From positions 861,317-925,316 of the forward strand of contig CP067345.1 of assembly GCA_020641055.1 (NCBI GenBank): DNA of 64,000 nt, read 5' to 3'. Below, one piece after another: positions 35,775 to 42,945 of the stretch. Source of the DNA: Clostridioides sp. ES-S-0010-02. GTDB lineage: Bacteria; Bacillota; Clostridia; Peptostreptococcales; Peptostreptococcaceae. The position numbers were made by a program, and so were the translations under genes. The first letter of the stretch is position 1, and each line of letters opens with the position of its first letter. The notes under the pieces were generated by a model. It was not told the DNA's origin and ran no database searches. It was given only the letters and a program-made list of their open reading frames with translations.

Positions 35775-36467
35775 ATGAGTCATAAAATATATATTGTAGA
35801 AGATGATATATCAATAAGTACATTACTTAAAGATTATATAGAGAAATATGGATTTGAAGTAATGGTTGAAGAAAACTTTGATAATATAATTACTACATTT
35901 GTAAATTTCAAGCCAGACTTAGTGCTTTTAGATGTAAATTTACCAAAATTTGATGGATTCTATTGGTGTAGATGTATTAGACAACAGTCAAATATTCCTA
36001 TAATTTTTGTATCAGCTAGAGATAGTAATTTAGACCAGATTAGAGCTTTAGAAAGTGGAGCTGATGACTATATAACAAAGCCTTTTTATTATGATGTAGT
36101 AATGGCAAAGATAAAAAGTCAGATAAGAAGGGTATATGGTGAATATTCGCCTAAAATAGATGAGAGAATATTAGAACTAGATGGATTAAAATTTTATCCA
36201 GAAAGGTTAGAGATAGAGTTAGAGGATAAGACTTTGGTTATCACCAAAAAAGAAGGAATATTACTTGAGTGTCTTATAAAAAAATACCCTAAAGTAGTAA
36301 GTAGAGATTATCTATTAGAAAAGATATGGGATGATATTGAGTTTGTAGAGGAAAATACTCTAAATGTAAATGTTAGCAGAATAAGAAAAAGATTTGAGGA
36401 GTTAGGTATAAATGATGCTGTTCAAACTGTACGAGGAGTAGGATATAAATTAAATAAAAATTGGTAA
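35775..36467 (+). CDS. OmpR-family response regulator of a Bce-type two-component system
   Basis: 230 residues. Receiver domain 1-115 with the acidic pair in YIVEDD and phospho-aspartate D53 in LLLDVNLPKFDG, then a winged-helix output domain about 130-228 ending VRGVGYKLNKNW. An in-frame ATG at 35739 exists, but GGAGG lies 6 bases before 35775. The kinase follows nine bases after the stop. By position and kinase type it should activate the UppP and BceAB-like genes downstream through a site such as the one at 37598. Confidence 0.92.
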   Translation: MSHKIYIVEDDISISTLLKDYIEKYGFEVMVEENFDNIITTFVNFKPDLVLLDVNLPKFDGFYWCRCIRQQSNIPIIFVSARDSNLDQIRALESGADDYITKPFYYDVVMAKIKSQIRRVYGEYSPKIDERILELDGLKFYPERLEIELEDKTLVITKKEGILLECLIKKYPKVVSRDYLLEKIWDDIEFVEENTLNVNVSRIRKRFEELGINDAVQTVRGVGYKLNKNW

Positions 36468-36476
36468 GGAGAAAAT

Positions 36477-37469
36477 ATGAAATTATTATTTAAAGATTGT
36501 AAAGGCTATATTTTTATATATTATTTAGGAATATCTATGACAATTATTTATTGTAGTCTTATGAAATTTATTAGTGTAGAAGAAGCTTTGTATATCTTAT
36601 TGTTTAGTACTTTTATATTATTATGTTTTTTGGTATATAAATATTATAAAAACAGAGAAGTATATACTATATTTACAAAAGGTATAAGCTCTTTAGATGA
36701 ATCCTTTTTATATTTAGGGAACTCTTTTTTCGGAGAAAACATATCAGTTATTTTAAAACAACAACATAGATTATATCAATCAATGATTCAAGAACATAAA
36801 AAAATACATAGTGAACACTTAACTTTTATCAACCAATGGATTCATCAAATGAAAACTCCAATATCAGTTATAAGTCTTCAACTTCAGGAATATGAAGGTG
36901 AAGAAGTTACTGAAAATATAAAAAAAGAGATAGATAGACTTAATAAAGGCTTAAACATGGCCATGTATTTCGCAAGAGTGGATGAATTTCAGAAAGATTT
37001 TGTGGTTGAAAAAGCTAATTTGAATGATATCATAGTAGATACTATAAATGAGGAAAAGAGATTATTCATAAAGAATGGTATAATTCCTAAAATACATATA
37101 GATAAATCTATTTATATTTATACAGATATAAAATGGATGAAATTTATAATAAATCAGTTAATTACAAATGGAGTTAAATATTCCAAAGATTACAGTAAAG
37201 ATTTAATTATAAAATCTGAAGAAAATAATAAGTCTATAATTTTAAGTATAATAGACAAAGGTGTTGGAATTGTATCTAAAGATATAAAAAGAGTATTTGA
37301 CCCATTTTTTACAGGAGAAAATGGACGTAAATTTGGAGAATCCACAGGTATGGGACTCTATTTAGTAAAAAAAGTATGTGACAACTTAGGTCATATGGTC
37401 AATATAAAATCAGAAGTTGGGAAAGGAACTGAAGTTTCAATAATATTCAGTAAAGATAATATAAACTAA
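36477..37469 (+). CDS. BceS-like intramembrane-sensing histidine kinase
   Basis: 330 residues. Two membrane helices within the first ~65 residues are separated by only a few residues, leaving no extracellular sensing domain, as in BceS-type kinases that rely on their ABC transporter as sensor. The phospho-histidine is H123 in WIHQMKTPISV; the ATPase domain has N-box NQLITNGVKYSKD and GVGIVSKDIKRVFDPFF, then STGMGLYLVKK. It most likely responds to bacitracin-, lantibiotic- or defensin-like peptides. AAGGAG precedes the ATG. Confidence 0.92.
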   Translation: MKLLFKDCKGYIFIYYLGISMTIIYCSLMKFISVEEALYILLFSTFILLCFLVYKYYKNREVYTIFTKGISSLDESFLYLGNSFFGENISVILKQQHRLYQSMIQEHKKIHSEHLTFINQWIHQMKTPISVISLQLQEYEGEEVTENIKKEIDRLNKGLNMAMYFARVDEFQKDFVVEKANLNDIIVDTINEEKRLFIKNGIIPKIHIDKSIYIYTDIKWMKFIINQLITNGVKYSKDYSKDLIIKSEENNKSIILSIIDKGVGIVSKDIKRVFDPFFTGENGRKFGESTGMGLYLVKKVCDNLGHMVNIKSEVGKGTEVSIIFSKDNIN

Positions 37470-37597
37470 TAAGAGGCTATTTTAAGATGGATTAATATTG
37501 TATTTATAATTTAAATATCTTGTTAAAATTAATATGTCCATATATTTTAATGAGATTTATAATTATACAATCTAATTTTAAAATAGTTTATTTTTTG

Positions 37598-37623
37598 CAA
37601 ACATTACATAGATGTAATGTTTG
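37598..37623. promoter_or_regulatory. BceR-type operator upstream of uppP
   Basis: CAAACATTACAT (37598-37609) and ATGTAATGTTTG (37612-37623) form a perfect 12-bp inverted repeat with a 2-base centre. Its core, TTACA-TAGA-TGTAA (37604-37617), fits the TNACA-N4-TGTAA pattern reported for BceR-like regulators. A further half-site TGTAATGTTTG follows at 37624-37634. Located 113 bases before uppP. Confidence 0.75.
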
Positions 37624-37735
37624 TGTAATGTTTGTAGATAGTGAAACTTTCTAATGTCAATTAAAATTAGTATAAGAAATGACATAAGAAAAGAAATTTT
37701 AAGAAGATTATATAGTAAAGAAAGGGTGTTTATCA

Positions 37736-38587
37736 ATGAGTTTGGATATCATTTTTATATTAAAATCAATAATAATAGCTATAGTGGAGGGACTTACAGA
37801 ATTTATTCCAGTATCATCTACAGGTCATATGATTTTGGTGGGAAGTTTGATAGATTTTAAAGGTCAATTTGCTGAAATGTTTGAAGTTGTAATACAACTT
37901 GGAGCTATCCTAGCAGTAGTAGTACTTTATTGGAAAAAAATAAAGAATAGTGTTATAGAGTTTTTTAAATTCATATTTACTGGAGGAAAGGAAGGAAAAA
38001 CTGGATTTAAGTTTGGAATAAATGTTATTGTAGGTTGCATACCATTTGGAATTGTGGGAGTTATATTTTATGATAACATAAAAGCATTGTTTAATTTACA
38101 ATCTGTAATTGTAGGGTTTATAGTTGGAGGAATTTTATTATTAGTTGTAGAAACTCTATTCAGAAAAAAGAAGCACTCAACAGATAATATAGATAAAATT
38201 ACTCCGGCACAAGCTTTGAAGATTGGTGTATTACAAGTTTTATCTGCGTGGCCGGGAATGTCAAGAAGTGCATCCACTATTATGGGTGGATGGATAGCAG
38301 GGCTTAATTCTCCTACAGCAGCGGAATTTTCTTTTTTCTTAGCTATACCAGCAATGGTAGCTTCTTCAGGACTAGATTTATTTGAATTTGATTATTCAAT
38401 AATGACACCAACTTTATGGATTGCTTTAATTGTTGGGTTTATAGTAGCTTTTCTTGTGTCTATAGTAGTTATGGAAAAGTTCGTAAATTTTTTAAAGAAA
38501 AAACCAATGAGAGTATTTGCTGTATATAGAATAGTGGCAGGTATAGTACTTGCTGTATTAGCTTTTACTAACATAATTAGTATATAA
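37736..38587 (+). CDS. uppP: Undecaprenyl-diphosphatase UppP (BacA)
   Basis: 283 residues and about eight membrane helices. The two active-site signatures are present: EGLTEFIPVSSTGHMIL near residue 17 and GMSRSASTIMGGW near 175. It recycles undecaprenyl pyrophosphate, the lipid carrier of peptidoglycan synthesis and the target of bacitracin; extra copies raise resistance. Placed between the two-component genes and the BceAB-like transporter, and 113 bases after a BceR-type operator, it is probably an inducible resistance gene and not the housekeeping copy. GGGTG precedes the ATG. Confidence 0.95.
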   Translation: MSLDIIFILKSIIIAIVEGLTEFIPVSSTGHMILVGSLIDFKGQFAEMFEVVIQLGAILAVVVLYWKKIKNSVIEFFKFIFTGGKEGKTGFKFGINVIVGCIPFGIVGVIFYDNIKALFNLQSVIVGFIVGGILLLVVETLFRKKKHSTDNIDKITPAQALKIGVLQVLSAWPGMSRSASTIMGGWIAGLNSPTAAEFSFFLAIPAMVASSGLDLFEFDYSIMTPTLWIALIVGFIVAFLVSIVVMEKFVNFLKKKPMRVFAVYRIVAGIVLAVLAFTNIISI

Positions 38588-38690
38588 ACTAAAATAAATT
38601 CAGTCTTTATATAAAATTTCTTTAATTAATATGAGTAGTATTTAATATATACTGCATGTCATTTTATAACTTATAAAGGAGCTATAAATA

Positions 38691-39437
38691 ATGAAAACTT
38701 TAATTGTGAGTAATTTGAGCAAGGTATATGGTAAAAAAATGATTTTTAATGCATTAAACAATATAAGTTTTAGTATAGATGATGGAGAATTTGTAGGAAT
38801 TATGGGACCATCTGGAAGTGGAAAGACCACTCTTTTAAATATGATTTCTACTATAGATAAGCCAACTACAGGAAAAATAGAATTAAAAGGTAAAAATCCA
38901 TTATCACTAAAAGGTGAAGAACTTGCATTATTTAGACGAAGAGAATTGGGGTTTGTATTTCAAGATTTTAATCTATTGGATACTTTAACTATTGGCGAAA
39001 ATATAGTATTGCCATTGACATTGGATAAGGTAAGTGTAAAAGCGCAAGATGAGAAGCTAAATGAAGTATCTAAAATTTTAGGTATAGAAGATTTATTAAA
39101 TAAAAGAACTTTTGAAGTGTCTGGCGGTCAAGCTCAGAGAACTGCTATTGCTAGGGCCTTAATCAATAAACCATCAATACTCTTGGCAGATGAGCCAACA
39201 GGTAATTTAGATTCAAAGTCATCCAAGACTGTAATGGAACTATTTCAAAAGATAAATAAAGACAATAAAGTCACTACTATGATGGTAACTCATGACCCAT
39301 TAGCAGCAAGCTATTGTAATCGTATTTTATTTATAAAGGATGGAGCTATATACAATGAAATATATAAGGAAAATAGTAGAGAACAATTTTATCAAGAAGT
39401 AATGGATGTGCTTACATTATTGGGAGGAGATAATTAA
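38691..39437 (+). CDS. BceA-like antimicrobial-peptide transporter ATPase
   Basis: 248 residues. Walker A GPSGSGKTTLLN, Q-loop FVFQDFNLLDTLT, signature VSGGQAQRTAIARAL, Walker B ILLADEPTGNLDS: the MacB/BceA class. It energises the large permease whose ATG overlaps its TAA by one base. AAGGAG precedes its ATG. Together with the adjacent kinase it would form the flux-sensing detoxification complex that frees lipid II cycle intermediates from peptide antibiotics. Confidence 0.93.
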   Translation: MKTLIVSNLSKVYGKKMIFNALNNISFSIDDGEFVGIMGPSGSGKTTLLNMISTIDKPTTGKIELKGKNPLSLKGEELALFRRRELGFVFQDFNLLDTLTIGENIVLPLTLDKVSVKAQDEKLNEVSKILGIEDLLNKRTFEVSGGQAQRTAIARALINKPSILLADEPTGNLDSKSSKTVMELFQKINKDNKVTTMMVTHDPLAASYCNRILFIKDGAIYNEIYKENSREQFYQEVMDVLTLLGGDN

Positions 39438-41353
39438 TGAACATAAAACAATTTGCCATTAATAATATTTCAAGAAATATTAAAGCATATCTAGGATATT
39501 TAACAAGTATTGTTATATCCTCGTCACTACTTTTTTCTTTTATTATGTTTACAGGTCATCCAGATTTAGATATATCTCAATTTCCTGACTATTTAAAAGA
39601 AGGGCTTAAGATGAGTAAAATAATTGCATATTTGTTTTTATTCTTCTTTGTATTTTATTCAGTGAGTGTTTTTCTTAAAAGTAGATATAAAGAGTTTGGA
39701 ATACTCTATATTACAGGTATATCAAAACGACAAGTAATGAAATTGGTTCTTATAGAAAATATAGTAATAAATATAGTATCTTCTGTAATTGGAATAATAG
39801 TAGGTTTAATTTTTTCAAAGGTATTTTTAGTAGTTATGTCTACCTTTTTAGAATTATCACCTCTAAACTTTTATATACCATTAAATGCAATGTTTTCCAC
39901 TTTAATTTATTTTATGGTTTTAGCTATATTAACATCTATATTTACTTCTTTTATAATTAAAGAAAATCAAGTATTGAGGTTACTTAAAGGTACAAAAACT
40001 CCAAAACCAGAGCCTAAAACATCACTAATACTTGCTATATTAAGTATTTGCCTGTTTGTAATAGCATATTATAGTGCTGTTACATCAACTGACCAGTATA
40101 CAACTTATTTACGATTAGTTCCAGTTACATCTCTTACTATAGTAGCAACTTATTTATTCTTTTCTCAATTTAGTGTGTACTTTATAAAAAAATTGAAGAT
40201 GAAGAAAAGTTTTTATAGAAGAAATACAAATATGCTTTGGATTTCAAATTTAATTTATAAGGTAAAGGATAATGCTAGGATATTCTTTTTGATAACTATA
40301 ACTTCTGCAGTGGCATTCACTGCTATAGGTACAGTTTACTCATTTTGGAAAGATGTAAAACGTCAAATTAATTTAATATACCCTAACACAATATATTATT
40401 CAACAATGACTCTGCATAATGACACTAATAAACCTGATAGTAAAGAGAAAGATAAGGAAAGAATGAGTTTTATAGAAAGTAAGTTAAAAAAAGAAGGTAT
40501 AGATTATGAAAGAGTTAATGGTGAGTTTAAAACTGTATTTCCTAAGAAAAGTGATTTTAATGTAAGAATAATTAAAGAATCCAAGTACTTAGAAATTACG
40601 AAGAGTATAGGGGTTAAGCCTATAAATTTTGAAGATAATGAATGTATATCATTATTTTCATCAGGACTACCTGGTAATAAAAAGGGAAAAGAAAATGTCA
40701 TTATAGGGAATATAAGCTTAAGAGTGGCAAAACAGGTAGATGAATGTGTTATGCCAGCATATTATAAAAATATGTATGTGGTAAAGGATAATTTTTATGA
40801 TAGTATAAAATCAAAATTTATAGTAGATAGATTCTCAGCATTTGAAGTAAAAGATTCAAGTGAAACTATAGATGTATGTAAACAATTCGAAGATAAATTT
40901 GATAATGAGTCTGGAATGCAACCATATTTGTTTTTCTCCAAAGAATTAATGATAGAAACTGGTAAACTAACATATTCTACATTTATGTTTTTAGCAATAT
41001 TTATAGGTTTAATTTTCTTTGTTACTACAAGCAGTTTCTTATATAATAAGTTTTATATGGATTGTCAAGTTGACAAGAAAAAGTATGAACAGTTAAATAA
41101 ATTGGGGATGACATATAAGGAGATTAAGAGAGCTTCAACCATTGAGATTGGGATTGTGTTTTTGTTACCTTATGTAGTAGCTGTTATACATTCGATATTT
41201 GCACTTACTGCACTGAAAAATTCATTTGATATAGAGGTTGCGTCATCTGCGATTTTAGTAATGGGAAGCTTGTTTATAGTTCAAATAGTGTATTTCTTAC
41301 TTGTAAGAAATAGTTATTTAAAAGAGATAAGATTAAATTTAGTCAATTTTTAA
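39437..41353 (+). CDS. BceB-like antimicrobial-peptide transporter permease
   Basis: 638 residues. Ten predicted membrane helices with FtsX-type segments; a large extracellular domain lies between helices 7 and 8 (about residues 305-515), the hallmark of BceB-type permeases. QFAINNISRNIKAYLGYLTS is a typical N-terminus. The extracellular domain determines which peptide is recognised and cannot be assigned from sequence alone. It is the last gene of the module; a terminator follows at 41395. Confidence 0.93.
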   Translation: MNIKQFAINNISRNIKAYLGYLTSIVISSSLLFSFIMFTGHPDLDISQFPDYLKEGLKMSKIIAYLFLFFFVFYSVSVFLKSRYKEFGILYITGISKRQVMKLVLIENIVINIVSSVIGIIVGLIFSKVFLVVMSTFLELSPLNFYIPLNAMFSTLIYFMVLAILTSIFTSFIIKENQVLRLLKGTKTPKPEPKTSLILAILSICLFVIAYYSAVTSTDQYTTYLRLVPVTSLTIVATYLFFSQFSVYFIKKLKMKKSFYRRNTNMLWISNLIYKVKDNARIFFLITITSAVAFTAIGTVYSFWKDVKRQINLIYPNTIYYSTMTLHNDTNKPDSKEKDKERMSFIESKLKKEGIDYERVNGEFKTVFPKKSDFNVRIIKESKYLEITKSIGVKPINFEDNECISLFSSGLPGNKKGKENVIIGNISLRVAKQVDECVMPAYYKNMYVVKDNFYDSIKSKFIVDRFSAFEVKDSSETIDVCKQFEDKFDNESGMQPYLFFSKELMIETGKLTYSTFMFLAIFIGLIFFVTTSSFLYNKFYMDCQVDKKKYEQLNKLGMTYKEIKRASTIEIGIVFLLPYVVAVIHSIFALTALKNSFDIEVASSAILVMGSLFIVQIVYFLLVRNSYLKEIRLNLVNF

Positions 41354-41394
41354 TGGATATAATTAACTAATAACAAAAAGGTTTAAAATTAATT

Positions 41395-41440
41395 AATATT
41401 ACTGAAATTATAAATGTTTATTTTTTCAGTAATATTTTTT
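41395..41440 (+). terminator. Terminator of the Bce-like module
   Basis: AATATTACTGAAA (41395-41407) pairs with TTTCAGTAATATT (41424-41436), followed by T residues. Confidence 0.87.
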
Positions 41441-41597
41441 ATTGTATTAATTATTAAGATTCTATACGAATATGACATAATAAATGTCAAAATTATAAAA
41501 ATATTCTACTTATATAAAGTATAAAGAGGTTATATGCACATATCTGTAGAAATAAATAATATAAAATATTAATTAATGTTATTAGGGGGTGTTATTT

Positions 41598-41800
41598 ATT
41601 AGTAAATTAGCTAATGCATTGAGAATGATGATATTAATTCAAAGTAGAGGTAAAATGAAATGCAAAGAGTTAGCAGAAGAGTTGGAAGTAAGTGAAAGGC
41701 AAATAAAAAGTTAGATTATTAGATAATGAAGTTTCAATTCTAGATATGATAAATTCACAACTAAAGTATAATAATGATATTTATAAAAATCATGGATAGT
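41598..41800 (+). pseudogene. Remnant of an HTH_11 (YafY-type) regulator
   Basis: From 41598 one frame reads SKLANALRMMILIQSRGKMK then CKELAEELEVSERQIKS and stops at 41712-41714. That is the first two thirds of a YafY-type winged helix, comparable to the start of the intact regulator at 30749. A GGGGG site lies just upstream, but only ATT or GTG could serve as start. A short out-of-frame open stretch (to about 41800) follows without a WYL domain. I read it as a decayed, truncated gene next to the foreign block. Confidence 0.55.
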
Positions 41801-42035
41801 AAAGATAAACAACTGAAACCAGCATATAATATATAGTTTGCTTAAGTTCAGTATAATAAGCAACCAACACTACAACATTAATAATATTTTTAGCTCTATT
41901 TGTTAAGTATGTTTTTGTTTATAATAGAGACTTTATGTAAAGTAATTAAAAATATACTTGTTAATACAAGTAAAAAGGAGTTATCACAGAATAAATTTAA
42001 TTTGCTTATACAACATTCATCCAAAATTTTTTACT
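41801..42035. other. Gene-free AT-rich stretch at the left edge of the signalling block
   Basis: No credible coding frame or named site. It joins the decayed regulator to the operator of the TetR gene and may hold the left boundary of the acquired block, but I see no direct repeats or attachment site. Confidence 0.4.
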
Positions 42036-42100
42036 TACTAAAATTTAATAATAGTAAATTTTAGTAAATTATTGACTTTTATAGAAATTTACAATATCAT
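42036..42100 (+). promoter_or_regulatory. Promoter of the tetR gene with a perfect palindrome
   Basis: TACTAAAATTTA (42036-42047) and TAAATTTTAGTA (42055-42066) form a perfect 12-bp inverted repeat with a 7-base centre. It directly precedes -35 TTGACT (42072-42077) and -10 TATCAT (42095-42100), spaced 17. The geometry suggests autoregulation by the TetR protein encoded next. Confidence 0.65.
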
Positions 42101-42149
42101 GAGTTAAGTATAGTTATATTTATGCATATTGTTGGAAAGGAGGGTTTTA

Positions 42150-42785
42150 ATGGCTAATGAAGAAATCCGTGAGGAAAATATAAAAAAAGTATTAAATTGT
42201 GCTATTGAATGCTTTAAAATTCATGGTCTGGAAGCAACTACAGTTACAATGGTCGCAAAAAAAGTTGGTCTTACAACTCGTTCTCTCCAAAGATACTTTG
42301 GTAACAAAAATAATTTGGTGATGCAGGCTATGGCCTTATTGCTAAATCAATCATATATTGAAATTAAAAATTCTTTTGAGAGTAAAGAATTTTTATCTAA
42401 AACAGGCTTTGAACAAATAATAGAAATCCTAAAAATAAGAGCAGAACATGTTAAAAAGCATTTTGAAGTTACAATCAACCTTACTGAGTTAGAAGTGTAT
42501 TTTTCTAAAAATAATTTAAATCTAGAAATATTTAGAAATTACATGGGAGGTTCTGGATATGTGGATATTGCATTGTCTAAATCTCTTGATCTTGCTTTAA
42601 ATGATTCATCTATTAGAAGTGATATAGATAAAATTGCTGCTATTGATGTTCTATCAACAACATATAAGGGTTTGTTGCAAAGAATAGCTTTTTTATATAA
42701 CAATAAAGAAATAAAAAATGAAGTAAGCCCTGATAGATTAATAGATTCATTTATCAAAGTTATAACTTTATATTTAAAAGGCTAA
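42150..42785 (+). CDS. TetR family transcriptional regulator
   Basis: 211 residues. The N-terminal HTH runs about 8-55: VLNCAIECFKIHGLEATTVT, then KKVGLTTRSLQRYFGNKNNL, with RSLQRYF in place of the usual GSLYHYF. The C-terminal ligand domain is not assignable. An in-frame TTG at 42129 overlaps AAAGGAGG, so ATG 42150 is the start. It is the first gene of the block containing GATC tetranucleotides (one in this gene at 42588), which are absent from the rest of the window. It may control the c-di-GMP and kinase genes that follow, though they have a separate leader. Confidence 0.88.
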   Translation: MANEEIREENIKKVLNCAIECFKIHGLEATTVTMVAKKVGLTTRSLQRYFGNKNNLVMQAMALLLNQSYIEIKNSFESKEFLSKTGFEQIIEILKIRAEHVKKHFEVTINLTELEVYFSKNNLNLEIFRNYMGGSGYVDIALSKSLDLALNDSSIRSDIDKIAAIDVLSTTYKGLLQRIAFLYNNKEIKNEVSPDRLIDSFIKVITLYLKG

Positions 42786-42815
42786 CACTGTATGATGGTG
42801 ATATGGTGTTTTTTT
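42784..42815 (+). terminator. Terminator after tetR
   Basis: AACACTGTAT (42784-42793) pairs with ATATGGTGTT (42801-42810), with G-U pairs, and is followed by a T run. Confidence 0.75.
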
Positions 42816-42945
42816 ATAAGTAATCCTGTCGCATATAAGGACATATACGAATAAGAAAAAAGAAAAGATGCAATCAAAAGAATTTAACATTATTTTATGT
42901 TGATATGACATTTTTAAAAAACAATACTAAAAGGAGATATATAGT

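Noticed and set aside
37654-37860. A 68-codon open frame overlapping the uppP start
   Set aside because: It reads into uppP in another frame, has no ribosome binding site and resembles no protein; uppP explains the region.
42786-42945. c-di-GMP (GEMM) riboswitch before the GGDEF/EAL genes
   Set aside because: No GEMM core elements were seen here or before 60971, despite the functional link.
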